A DNA stretch of 64,000 nucleotides from Epiperipatus broadwayi. Lineage: Eukaryota > Onychophora > Udeonychophora > Euonychophora > Peripatidae. Both the position numbers and the translations under genes were made by a program. Shown here piece by piece: positions 48,991-59,938 of this stretch; the stretch's first letter is position 1; every line of letters starts with the position of its first letter. The notes below the pieces were generated by a model. The model saw only the letters and a program-made list of their open reading frames with translations. It ran no database searches and was not told where the DNA came from. The stretch spans positions 10,663,845-10,727,844 of the forward strand of contig JAQFVV010000027.1 of assembly GCA_028023455.1 (NCBI GenBank), read 5' to 3'.

Positions 48991-50734
48991 GCTGTCCGTC
49001 TTCTATACATAATGATCGGTGGTCCTGGTTTGATAGTTAAGTAATATAATTATTAAATATGCAAACCTGAATTATACTAAGTTAAAATATAGTAACTCAA
49101 CATATATAAAAGTAGGTTTTCAGATCAGAAATTTATGTGTGTGCTAAAAAGCAGTATAAGATTATATGAGTGCATCTAATTGTCTCTCTACTGTTATAAT
49201 ATTAGCAATCTCTGCCCTGAAGAATGACCTAGCACAATTAATAAAATATCAATAAACAAAGTAATGGAGACATATTGCAGATTGAATAAATGAAGAACAA
49301 TAACTAAGATACTTATCATGTTTAACAGAAATATTACTAGTTTAACCTTTAATTAGGCAACATTTTACAATATTATTATTTTTAAATAAAATCAGATTAT
49401 GAATTTATTACAGAGTTTTTATTATTAAGAATAGAATTTAGTTTAACAGTTTGTGCAGATTTATAGTATAGCCAGCTTATAAGAATTATTAGAGTGATTT
49501 ATTATGGTTTAGTTAAGAGCTCTATGGAAGATTTAATTACCGCTCATCCTTTTGCTGAGGGGCTTGCATGGTGTAAGCACTAACATTCATTGGTGGGCTG
49601 CTTCATTCTTGATAGCTTCTTGGTAGGCTGCTGTTCTGGACTCCCTCAATCTCCTAGACTAATTGCTGACATTGTAAATTTGGGCATAGCACCTGGCTGT
49701 ATTTGATTTTTTAAATGATGAGAGTCAGATTTCTTTTGAATTCAAACTGGGGTTTTTATAGCAAATCTTTCTCACCTCCTCACAAGCCATTAAGTTGTTT
49801 ACAATTTTTAGTTTAAATTTCTTAAGTTTTAATAACTCTAATAAATTTTACCAAAGACAAAAGATCCAGCTGATGGTTCAATAATTTTGTCTTTGTTTTT
49901 TAACTTTATTTTTAAATCATCTTTGAAATTTCAGTTCTCAGTTTACAATTTAATGAGAGGTATTTCTGAGAAACTGATGACCTTGATTCTCATTTTTTTA
50001 AAAAGAGATTTAAGTTGTCAACATTCTACTATATGTATAAGACAGTCAACCCTGGATTTAAAATTTATATGCAAATACAAACAAATTTATAAATTTAATA
50101 ACTTAAAAAGGATAATTTAGAAAAGTTGTAATGTTCACAAAATCTATCACATTACAGTTTCCATCGCATATATACATAGGTGTGTTTCTACACATACAGT
50201 GATGTTTATTACTTAGTTTAGTTTAATCATTTTAAAATATAACTACGTATACATCATTATATGCATACAGATTTGATTGATTAATTAATGTACGCAATAT
50301 AAATACATGCACATACTCGTTAATAGAGCTTATTACATACTAATATAAAAATGTAAATAAAAAAAACAGTGAAAAATCAAATCAATAATGTTTTTTTTTT
50401 AAAAAAACAAGTTATATGTATTTGTTTATGAATAAAAAAAATTAAATGTTTTAAAAAAATTAAAAATAAATCCCCCCAAAAAAACCAAATGTTTTTTTTT
50501 AAAAAAAAAACGTTATATCTATTTTTAAAAAATGAAAATAAGCTTCGTAAAAAATAAAAAATAAATCCAAAAAAACAAAAGACTGAATTTTTTTAAAAAA
50601 AAAAAAAAAAAGCCCGGTAACATTATATTTATTTGCTTTGCACTAGCAACAGCACCATCGAGTGATGTGGCTCATTTGATGTTGTAATACCATATTTTCT
50701 TTATGATTTAAAATATTAATCTTTATCAGTTACA
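48991..50734. other. Unassigned intronic DNA including homopolymer-rich patch
   Basis: 50385-50620 alternates T runs, A runs and C blocks like 14340-14660. 49550-49690 is somewhat GC-richer without any gene signal. Confidence 0.45.
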
Positions 50735-50935
50735 TTTACTTATTATTTCAAGCCTTACATGATTTGTGCAGCAATAGAGTGGCCAACTCTGGATCTTAAG
50801 TCCTTGGATTGCAGTTCAGTATTGTCATTTTCCAGTGATAGAATTTTTTATAAATTCCTGAGCAAAATATTAGTTTATTTTAATTAATCTTCAGGTAATG
50901 ACTTTTATATTAATTCAAGTTTATTTTACATTTTT
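50735..50935 (+). mobile_element. SINE-like repeat family E, copy 2
   Basis: Matches 46630-46820: GTGGCCAACTCTGGATCTTA, TCCTTGGATTGCAGTTCAGT and CCTGAGCAAAATATTAG, then TTTTAATTAATCTTCAGGTAA. Confidence 0.75.
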
Positions 50936-51008
50936 TAAAAATTTAATATTTTTTTTAATAATAGATATAAGTATAATAGTGCTCAAGGCTAAATGAAGTT
51001 ATAAATAA

Positions 51009-51212
51009 TCATTAAAATCAGCCAACATTTAGACAATCCCAATATCAATAATAATCAAACAATCTCAATCTGTTGTCAAGACAATCAGATTGAGATTGTT
51101 TGATTGTTATTGATATTAGGATTGTGTTGTCTAAGAAGGTTGCCATGATGACAGATTGAGATTGTTTGTTATTGATATTGGGATTCTCTAAGTGTTGACT
51201 GATTTTAATGAT
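51009..51212. mobile_element. Compound hairpin element, about 204 bp
   Basis: The outer ends ATCATTAAAATCAGCCAACA and TGTTGACTGATTTTAATGAT are inverse copies. Inside, CAATCCCAATATCAATAATA and ATCAAACAATCTCAATCTG pair with two successive inverted copies, CAGATTGAGATTGTTTGATT (51086) and CAGATTGAGATTGTTTGTTA (51152). The right half is thus partially duplicated. Confidence 0.88.
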
Positions 51213-51895
51213 ATATATATATATAAATTAATTTCAAAAACTTTACGAATTTGAGATAAGGCTTGATAAACCATGCTCATGATTTGGATAAAACTTCACA
51301 ACTTTTTCCAGTTCCAATCAGATTTAGAATTTTTTTTCAGCTAATGATCCCATAGCCAAATCAATTAATCATTCATTATAAAATAATTACAAAGCATTTA
51401 ACTATTCTAAGGTAGAAGATAAAATGAGGGTTAAAAATCGCTTAAACCCTCATCATCTCGTATTTAGCAAGGCTGGTGAGTTATGCTTTTTTCATTGTTC
51501 CCACTTGAGAGACTATTGGAGAGATCTTTACCTTTCGATAAATCATTTACCTATATTTTATCAAAAATTTTAACTATTAAATATGTGAAATTTTAATTTT
51601 TCATCAATTAATCATATATATATATATATTAAATTCTCTGCCCAAAAGCAGATAGAACATGTAGGCTACTGAAATATTTCAATGAAATGAAAACACTTCA
51701 GTGGTTGATTGTCACTGCCTACCAACTTTTTAATAAAGTTTATTTCAGATTCTCAATTTTATAGCAAATCCTAAATAAACTTTTATGAATGAATTCTTAC
51801 ATCATTATGATGCCGAAACAAAATGCTGTCTTTCAAACTTTAAATCTATATATGATTCAAAATAAGCATTAAAGTTATGAATATGAGTTGTCTTT

Positions 51896-51935
<40 letters not shown>

Positions 51936-52112
51936 GGGAGGGGGGATAGATCATAATATTTCCACCATGCCTAAGTCAATCAATAGAATATCAGTAATCT
52001 AATTGTCAAGACAATATTTAGATAGCAATTACAATTAGGCTGTGGTGTGTTTATAATAGAATTATGACATTCCGTTGGTTTATTTAAATGTGAACTGTAG
52101 TGAGATGATTTG
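51213..52112. other. Unassigned DNA with (CA)n(TA)n at about 51897-51935
   Basis: A simple CACACA tract followed by TATATA, then GGGAGGGGGG. No gene recognised. Confidence 0.5.
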
Positions 52113-52125
52113 CATATGATAATTA

Positions 52126-52339
52126 ACAAGGCAAAACTCTCCATACAGTAGTGCCACTCTATCCCAACCAGAGAAATCAATGGATGCCAGAAGGCTTGTG
52201 CATAAAATCCCTATCTAGTAATCCATTGATTAATCTGGTTGGCACAGGGTGGCACTACTGTATGGAGAGTTTTGCCTTGTTTATTAACAATTATTTGCTA
52301 GTACAAGAGATAGTGATCATGTGATGTTTAGTGGTTTAA
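52126..52339 (+). mobile_element. Hairpin element family A, copy 7, reference copy, 13-bp target duplication
   Basis: Target duplication CATATGATAATTA at 52113-52125 and 52340-52352, exact. Left arm ACAAGGCAAAACTCTCCATA then CAGTAGTGCCAC; right arm GTGGCACTACTGTATGGAGA then GTTTTGCCTTGT (52250-52281). The 3' tail is TTATTAACAATTATTTGCTA, then ATAGTGATCATGTGATGTTT and AGTGGTTTAA. The hairpin is almost perfect and the tail is present on one side only. Confidence 0.93.
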
Positions 52340-52352
52340 CATATGATAATTA

Positions 52353-54495
52353 GATAGCTATGACACTTGTGTATACATATACAGAGATAGAAAATGAGAA
52401 ATAAAATTGCAAATTTAGAAGTGTGCTGTTACTGTTGTTGGTTTTAATATTAAAATAACTTAAAAAGTTGGAAAGCTTTTTTTAATAAAACTACGAGAAT
52501 ATTCTATTTTAACTTGTTAAAGATGTAAAATTGCTCATAAACAAAACCTTAAGAATACTCAAAAACTTTGTGACAATGTTTAATTGATTTAGAGTTTTAA
52601 ACCGTACTATTCTTATTTTTAATGTCTTCTTTTAGAACTAAAGAATAAAATAGAAAATCATTCTTTATTAAACAAAAAAGAGTTCAGTATATATACCGTA
52701 TATGTGACGATGTTTAATTAAGATTCGTTTCTACAAATCGCGTGTTGAACTGCATTACCGACCTTATCTCTTGCTAAGACAGACGAGGAAAAAATCTCAT
52801 TTATATATATAAAAAAAAATTGCAGTATTATTTTAAATAATTTCTTCTAAAATACTTCTGCTTTACAACCATTAATCATTTTTAATAGGATTAGAAAACA
52901 TTAAAAAAAAAAAGACATTTCAGTTAGAAAACATTTCCCCTGATCATTATAAAGTTTTTATCATTTTTTTCCTGCTTTTAGTCTTTATATTCTTTAATTG
53001 CATTAAGAAAAATAATTTTCTTTATTTGTATCAGTATAGTATTTTAATAATGTAGAAGGTTCATTAAAATGTACAAAAAAAAACTCCAAATAATGAGATA
53101 CTACAATAAATTATGTCAAGCGGTGGCCAGCTATGGCATCCATCGATAATGATCAAGAATTATCCTTGACCGATGATGATCAAGCTTAGTCATCGTACCA
53201 TCTTCGACTAAATTTACTTTTGAACAGAATATTTAACATACACAAAGGAAGGCTCCAGCTTTCTGCTTTTTAGACATTATGCAATCGAATGGTACATCGC
53301 TTGAGAAACCATGTGATATTCGACCAAAGGCACTTTATCTTTTGAGTTCATGCTCTACCATTATTCTAAACAGCCCAAAACAGGAGCTCATTAATGACAT
53401 AACTTTAAATATTGGAATGTTGGAATAAATTGCTTTAAGAGAATAGTACTTAACGCCTGGAATCATATTTAAAGTAACGCTAATAATTAATTACTCAGTT
53501 AATTGCTCAACGTATTATTTGGTATTCAAACATTAAAATGACAGTTGAGCTAAAGATTAATAGTAATCCTTTATTTCAAGTATTCCAATCTATGTCTCTT
53601 CTAAAAACTCACAGGACTCTGGTTATTAATCATCAAGATATACTATAGCTTGATTGTTTATTTTATTTTCAGACAGAGCATTTAACATATATAATATACA
53701 AATAGAAAATATGGCCGAACACTTGGTTGACTTTTTTCCTGATGAGGAAAAAAATCTCAGATCAATTCTGAAGTGAGAAAAATAAATTGTATATTTGGGC
53801 AATTGAGCTGCAATGATCAAGCACCATAAGAATTAAGTTAGGTATAATTCTGATTGGCAATCCCATCTAAGACAAAAGTTAGAGCCATAATTAATGTGAA
53901 TAGTAGTATGAGACAGCATTATTAATAATATTCTGAGACTAACAGTTAATGACATTGGTATTGCTGAAAAGTAAAAATGAATAGAATGATTTTAACAGTT
54001 ATGAGACTTAATATGAAAAAAGGTAGAGATACCGCATAAAATTTACATAGTTTACCATGGTAATTTTAGTGGAAACACAATGGCCAATATATATACATAT
54101 ATAATTTTTCAATTTTATATACCTATTTTTTAGTTGTGGAATTTCCAGTGCCTCTATTTCTATTTTTATTAACAATGTTTACAGCATCTCTGCAATTATA
54201 TAGTTTCCATTTCCCAGTTGAGGGTTTGTGTTTGATCAAATTGAAATAGAATTTTTAAACCAAAATCTTACACTGATGAACCCACAAAACATGTTATATA
54301 TATAAAAACCTCACCATTCAGCAGTATCACATTTCTTTATCATCTGGGGTTTGAATCTGGATTGAAGTTGGAAATTTTTTAAATACGGATTTTTTTCCCA
54401 GGCAGGGAATTATAAGGGAAATAATTGGAATGTAAAAATTTCACTCAATGGCACTAGTGATTAATGACAATTATAAATTATGTTGGAGTTAGAAG

Positions 54496-54532
<37 letters not shown>

Positions 54533-54564
54533 ATTATTTCATATATATATATATATATATTGAA
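52353..54564. other. Unassigned intronic DNA with TA repeats
   Basis: TA runs at about 54500-54530 and 54541-54560 lie just before the family G relative. 53100-53230 holds repeated GATGATCAAG-type motifs without a clear structure. No gene recognised. Confidence 0.45.
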
Positions 54565-54949
54565 ATAATCCATTATTCATTCCAATAATAATAATAAAAT
54601 TTCTTCTAAGCAAAATGATAAGCAATTTTTTAAAAAAAAAAAAACTGAAAAGAGGTTTAAGAAAGAATCTATGTTTTGATATAAAAATCAGTTTTTCTTT
54701 TCTCTTGACCAGACTGAGATATTACTTATTTGAATCCCACATGTCACACTTATGCTTAGTGAATAAAAAGGAAGAACACTGCTAACAGTTAGCTAGATCT
54801 GGCCTGAAACAATTTTAAAATAATATTTTTGATAACTCTGGCTGAAATAAAGAATGGTTGCTTATTTAAGTGGCAGCTAGAAATAACAAGCCTATATTAT
54901 CATTATAAATGGACTTTTAATATTTATCAGAAAGAAGTCACCATTACAT

Positions 54950-55316
54950 ATACTTTATAGTTTACTATGTATGGTTGCTGAACTGAGTTCAGATTTATAT
55001 GATTTATACAAAAGAATGATCTTGTGTTGGAAACATTATGGTGTTTTCATATTGGCATCCTATCTTTATAGTTTACCAAATAAGTAAAATGTGGCTACAG
55101 GAGGGTTGTATTAGATTCTAAGCTCTAGGTGCAGTGCTCTCAAAGTCAAAGCACCTCACTGATGAAAGCTACAAACTAGAAACTAGTCTGGGGATGTTGG
55201 ATGAGTAGGCACTAGATAGTGATTTTATGCACAAAACATCCTGCATCCATTAATTACAAAAACTTGCACTTGGTGGCACTATTGTATGGAGAGTTTGGTA
55301 CTCTTATTAAATGACA
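54950..55316 (+). mobile_element. Hairpin element family A, copy 8, SINE-like long form, nested
   Basis: Inserted between TTTATCAGAAAGAA and ACAATTATTTTGTTTTGG, which are nearly adjacent in the uninterrupted sister (19937-19962). It has the long 5' part (TGAACTGAGTTCAGATT, GGAGGGTTGTATTAGATTC), a hammerhead-like core (55154-55193) and one arm CTATTGTATGGAGAGTTTGG. Confidence 0.85.
55154..55193 (+). ncRNA. Hammerhead-like core in hairpin family A (best copy)
   Basis: CCTCA (55154-55158), CTGATGA (55159-55165), a stem-loop AAGCTACAAACTA, GAAA (55179-55182), palindromic ACTAGT, cleavage base C (55188, a GUC-type site), then TGGGG pairing with CCTCA (one G-U). The core bases are all present, but the pair next to the core in stem II would be A-A in every family A copy, and this copy has also lost part of stem II. 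I treat it as a related or degenerate hammerhead. Confidence 0.5.
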
Positions 55317-55494
55317 ATTATTTTGTTTTGGTGAATCTTATATTTAAAGCCTGATTTGTACTTTATTTTAACTAATCTAAATTTGTAAATAATGTTTGTT
55401 ATCCTATTTTGAAAAAAACTCAGTTAAAAAAAAAGAAAATGAATTTGTAATAACTTCTCTTTACTTATTAAAATTATTTTTTTAAAAAATATCA

Positions 55495-56262
55495 TTATAA
55501 TCAGAATGGATTTGAATTCAAACTTTCAAGCTCCCTACAGCTATCCACTTCATCTCATACAAATGATACACATGACTACATACATGTAAAAAAGATAACT
55601 GATTTCCAATATACATATTTTGTCCTGAACCAGCACTCGTCATTTGGGTCTGATCATCATCTGCCATACACATATATAATCATTGTTCAGTTTATCTAAG
55701 ATAGCAAATCTTCTTATGTTAATGGAAAGGCTTAAATTTTTTCTTTCTCCAACTCCTCAGTCATTTATATCATTGAAAATCTGATGATGCAACACTCAAA
55801 GCCCTTGTTGATGTCAATTTTATTATCACACCGATTTTGACTTTAAGTCACTCTAATCCCTCATGTATAGGATCCTTCTTTAATATGTCCATTTAAAAAA
55901 CTAGAAGAGGGATGGGCAGAATACATGTATGGCAATAAGATTGGCATCATCAAGGGTTATGTTCCATTATCAGATTTTCAATGATATGGATGGCTGAGGA
56001 TTTGGAGAGTGAAAAGATTGAAGCCTGTCCATTAAAGTTTGAAGATTTGCTATCTTTTTATAAAGTGAGCATTGATTATATATGTGTGTGAGAGGTGATG
56101 ATCTGGACCAACTGATTAAGGCAGGTTTAGCACAAAATATGTATATTGGAAATTATTAATCTTTTCATGTGTCATGAGAATCAGTTGGATAAGATGAAGT
56201 GGACAGTTTTAGAAAGCTTAAAAGTCTGAGTTCAAATCCTTTCTAATTATATTAAATTCAGT
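55495..56262. mobile_element. Fold-back repeat with hammerhead modules (family B), copy 3
   Basis: The left arm (minus reading) has GAATTCAAATCC-type B box and AGCTGTAGGGAGCTTGAAAG, then a hammerhead remnant near 55600-55660, where the core reads AATGACGA (C3 to A) and AAAA (G12 to A). The right arm has a hammerhead remnant at 56100-56150 with CTGATTA (G8 to T) and AAAA. It then has a tRNA-like segment TTGGATAAGATGAAGTGG and GAGTTCAAATCCTTTC at 56193-56246. The core TTGAAGCCTGTCCATTAAAG is shared with copy 1. Confidence 0.8.
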
Positions 56263-56538
56263 ATATACAATATACTTTATTTAAATATTACATATTCAGC
56301 CTGTATTCTGCCCATCCATCTTCTATGTATTTAAATAGATATATTAAGGCTTATATGTGAGTGGTCAGAGTGATTTAAAGTCAACATGAATATGACCATA
56401 AGACTGGCATCAACAAGGCTTTGAATGTTTCATCATCAGATTTTCAATGATATGGATGGCTGAGAGTTGGTGGAGTAGATTGAAGCCTGTCCATTAAAGT
56501 TTGAAGATTTACTATCTTAATATAAACCAAGCACTGAT

Positions 56539-56583
<45 letters not shown>

Positions 56584-56770
56584 CTGATGATGATCTGAAC
56601 TAACTGATGAGTGCTGGTTCAGCACAAAATATGTATACTGGGAATCATTTATCCTTTTCTCATGTATGTGGTCATTGGTATCGTTTGTGCAAGGTGGAGT
56701 GGATAGCTGTAGAGAGCTTGAAAGTCTTATTCCAATTTATTCTAATTACATTAAGTTCAGTACAGACAAT
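56263..56770 (+). mobile_element. Half copy of family B, copy 4
   Basis: Plus-oriented single arm: TTTTCAATGATATGGATGGC, TTGAAGCCTGTCCATTAAAG, a TA/TG microsatellite (56541-56582), a hammerhead remnant (56591-56652) and a degraded tRNA-like segment with GCAAGGTGGAGTGGATAGCT. The hammerhead has a perfect stem II (GTGCT-GGTTC-AGCAC) and intact CTGATGA, but AAAA replaces GAAA, the G12 to A change that should abolish cleavage. Confidence 0.8.
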
Positions 56771-58310
56771 TTATTTGTATTTAAATAATAATTATATTAT
56801 ATATCACATATGTCTGCTAAGCTTATGACGTTTATGTAAGTTATTAATAAGAGGAAAAGATAAAGAAATAATGATAATCATGGAAATGCAATGTATACAC
56901 ATAAAATGTCTTTAATCTCAAATACCCATAGTTAACGATGTAATTATTTCCATTAGTCTCATTCATTCATAGTTAAACTTATATTTGATTACTGAAAATT
57001 GGATTTCATGTAGATGGATTTATATATACACAGTTCTTTGTTCAATGTTTAGTAGCTTACGTGTGTTTGCATCCATATGGTAGGATACATTCTCATCAAT
57101 TTGATGAGTTAGGGAACAATCTCAGAATGAGTCATCACTGTATAAATTGCAGTTGCATTAAATTAGATTTAGGGCCAAAGGTCTTCTTATAATTATTGTG
57201 TAGAAGGTTTATTTAATTAGAGTTAGGACCAAATGACCATCCATATAGTTATTATTATATAAGTGGTTATGTTTAGGATTAGAATCTAAAACCAATCATT
57301 CCTTATGATTATTGTGATAAAGATGACGTCTATCCCATAAACAGCATAAGTACTAGAAGACATGTGAGTTAAAGAAATGTTATATTTATGAATTCATAAA
57401 TACATAGAATTATATTTAAGTTTATTAAAGTCAGGGTTAAAGATATGGTGAATGTGTTACAGTATCTGTGGATATATTAATACTATTATGTATAAAGCTT
57501 AAAGGGCCTTGTTAAAGAAATAAATAAATTGCAATTAATGATAATACCTTGTAAATAAATTACTGTTATGTGATTTGTTAAAAAAAAAATTGTGCATCAA
57601 TTAATAGATACACTTGTAAATAAATTATTATATGATTTGTTACCTTATTCATGTAAGACTGTGTGGTTTATTATCATTCATCAGGAGTAACTTATATTCT
57701 TTGCAATATAGCTATGCATTATAAATGGAGCTTTGTAATAGTTATATTATCATATTGAATAAAATATTGTTTTAAATCTACATGTGTTGATTTATGTTGC
57801 GATGCTAAAAGGCAGGTGATGCCTGTGTAATTTATGTAAATAAATAAGTAGAGAAAATGTACATGTTGAAATATACTTACTCCTACCACTAATATATATA
57901 TATATATGAATCAATATCTCATGAGCATTTTACAGGTAAATTAGTACATGCCATGATAAGTGGTAATAATAGCATTAGGGGAAAATTTCTTAAATTTATT
58001 GGCATGATATTTGATGTAAAAAAAATGTTACTTGTGTTAAGTTTTGATAGGTATTAGACATTAAAACTGCTATTTTGGATGTTCTAGCTGATCATATTAA
58101 TCATGTATGAAATTTCCTTATGTGAAGAGGATACAAGTAATTTTTTTGTGGGTTCAAAAAGAATATCATGATTCTGATAATTATATTATTAATGACTTAA
58201 ATGTAGAGAAACATCTATATATTTTCTGGTATCTGGATAATTAAATAAATATGGATTTAAGTGCAGAAATTCCGATTGGTGGTTGAAGATTAATTGCAAT
58301 CTTTTTAAAT

Positions 58311-58405
58311 AAGGCAAAACTCTCCATACAGTAGTGCCACACTGTGCCAACCAGAGTAATCAATGGATGCCAGAAGGCTTGTGCTAATATAAGAGATAGT
58401 GATAA
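58311..58405 (+). mobile_element. Hairpin element family A, copy 9, internally deleted, 16-bp target duplication
   Basis: Target duplication TGCAATCTTTTTAAAT at 58295-58310 and 58406-58421, exact. Left arm AAGGCAAAACTCTCCATACA through AGTGCCACACTGTGCC and CCAGAAGGCTTGTGC. It then jumps to TAATATAAGAGATAGTGATA, part of the tail, so the right arm is deleted. The junction lies at the short shared TGC/TGCTA. Confidence 0.9.
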
Positions 58406-58479
58406 TGCAATCTTTTTAAATCTTTTTTAATAAATTTAATATAACATGGGAAGTGAAAAACTATTACCATCTTATTGCT

Positions 58480-58620
58480 TTGCCTGGTTTTATGCAGTTG
58501 TAGAGTGTTTGTCTCAAAAGGTAAAGATCCATGAATTGAAACACAACTCTATCACTTCCAGTACTCAACTGTTACCTGATAATGCACTTGATTATTTTTA
58601 TATAAACATTTTTTAATTCA
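58480..58620 (+). mobile_element. SINE-like repeat family E, copy 3 (diverged)
   Basis: GTTGTAGAGTGTTTGTCTCA, AAGATCCATGAATTGAAACA and CAACTCTATCACTTCC resemble the heads of the family E copies at 46630 and 61930. Weak but repeated pattern. Confidence 0.5.
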
Positions 58621-59139
58621 GTGTGTGATACATTTTATATGAAAATATTTTGAATAGAGCTAGTATTTTGGTCGTGTTTTAACTAGAGATACAGAAATTT
58701 AAATGTTTTCTTTAATTATATTAATTCTACTCATTTAAATATAGACTTAGATTTCCAGTTTGAGAATGTTAAACAGCTTTTTGTTTCTTAATGGTCCGGA
58801 TGACAGCTTCTCAAAACTATTGAATATTTGAAAATGTATAGAGTCATAAGTTGTACTAAGTATCTACTCCTTAAATTTATAAATATAAAAAAGTATGTAG
58901 TTAAATTATCCTGAAATATTATTGCTATCAGATACAGCAAAAATACTTTGGATGACTTTATTTCTCCTTTCAATGCAATGGTACAGTGACCAAATCTGAA
59001 GCTCACTTCCATGAATTACGATCCACCCTCTCACTTTTGTTGTCTGAATTTTTTACTAATTCTCCAGCAACAAATAGACTGTTATATTTAATCATTTTAT
59101 TGAGTAGGTGTTTCCAGTTTTATACATATATATATGATA
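58621..59139. other. Unassigned intronic DNA
   Basis: Nothing recognised. Confidence 0.4.
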
Positions 59140-59330
59140 AACAAAACAAGTTATAAATTTCATAACTTGCTCTTAGCTTGCATTTTATGATCACTAGATG
59201 GAGCTTTACCAATAGCTCACTAAACTAGCTTTGTTTATGTAAATGCTGAGAGAGATAGAATTTAATATCTCTTTCATTGTCTCCAACCTTTAGACCATGG
59301 TTTTGAGCTAGTTGGCCCACGTCATTAAAG
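59140..59330 (+). repeat. Repeat family F, linear copy
   Basis: GATAAACAAAACAAGTTATA, AACTTGCTCTTAGCTTG, ATGATCACTAGATGGAGCTT and TACCAATAGCTCACTAA recur at 59551-59645 in the same orientation. It continues with GCTGAGAGAGATAGAATTTA and GTCTCCAACCTTT, which in the second copy appear inverted. Confidence 0.85.
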
Positions 59331-59550
59331 GGTAGAAGACTAGAAACTAGATCTAAATACCAACTCTACAATGAGCATTTATGAAACACATTTCTATCAG
59401 CCTGAAAGCCTGAATTTTTCAGATACATAAATATCTTCAAATCCAGTCAAACAAACTAGATAGCTATATGGGTCTGAATTCAGTACAGTTTCACCATATA
59501 GTAAAAGCCTCTGCAATCTATATCATTGCAAAAACATTCAAGGGTACATT

Positions 59551-59778
59551 TATGATAAACAAAACAAGTTATAAATTTTGTAACTTGCTCTTAGCTTGAA
59601 TTTTATGATCACTAGATGGAGCTTTACCAATACTCACTAACAAGCTTTGTTTACATAAACGCTGAGAAAGAAAGGTTGGAGACAACAAAAGAAATATTGA
59701 ATTCTATCTCTCTCGGCGTTTATGTAAACAAAGCTTGTTAGAGAGCTATTGGTAAAGCTCCATCTAGTGATCATATAT
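59551..59778. repeat. Repeat family F, hairpin copy
   Basis: The same sequence as the linear copy up to AAACGCTGAGAAAG, then an inverted return: GGTTGGAGACAACA, GAATTCTATCTCTCTCGGCG, TTTATGTAAACAAAGCTTGT and GGTAAAGCTCCATCTAGTGA to TCAT at about 59774. The two arms (about 59605-59665 and 59710-59775) pair closely, so one copy was converted into a snap-back. Confidence 0.88.
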
Positions 59779-59938
59779 ATATAGGGATGATTTCCAAATA
59801 TTCTATAATTTTTGAAAATCAAGAAGTACTAATACTAAAGATATGATTTTTGTTCATATTAATTCCAAAAACAAAAAAAAATTGTAGTGACAATGATTTA
59901 TTTATCTTTTTTGTTTATTAAGATATTTCATTCAAACA

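Larger units (their letters stand above)
54565..57900 (+). mobile_element. One-arm relative of fold-back G, with three later insertions
   Basis: Tracks the left arm of 19568-21540 in order: ATCCATTATTCATTCCAATA, CTAGATCTGGCCTGAAAC, TAAATGGACTTTTAATATTT, ACAATTATTTTGTTTTGGTG, then after a gap TATATATCACATATGTCTGC, GGTTATGTTTAGGATTAGAA and TTGAATAAAATATTG. Beyond that it matches the inner right-arm sequence up to about 57880. Relative to 19568-21540 it contains inserted hairpin A copy 8 (54950-55316) and family B copies 3 and 4 (55495-56770), and it lacks the purine expansion. Confidence 0.85.

Noticed and set aside
49973-50010. CTGATGA as another hammerhead
   Set aside because: No stem II closing onto GAAA and no stem I complement follow.
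53739-53775. CTGATGAGGAAA as another hammerhead
   Set aside because: GAAA follows immediately with no room for stem II, and there is no stem I pairing.
54268-54300. CTGATGAACCCACAAAACATG as a family A hammerhead-like core
   Set aside because: The first half resembles the family, but the GAAACTAGTC half is absent and flanks do not match.
57670-57700. Minus-strand CTGATGAATGATGATA as another hammerhead
   Set aside because: No GAAA plus UH arrangement. The sequence is part of fold-back family G and has a CTGGTGA variant in the sister copy at 21793.
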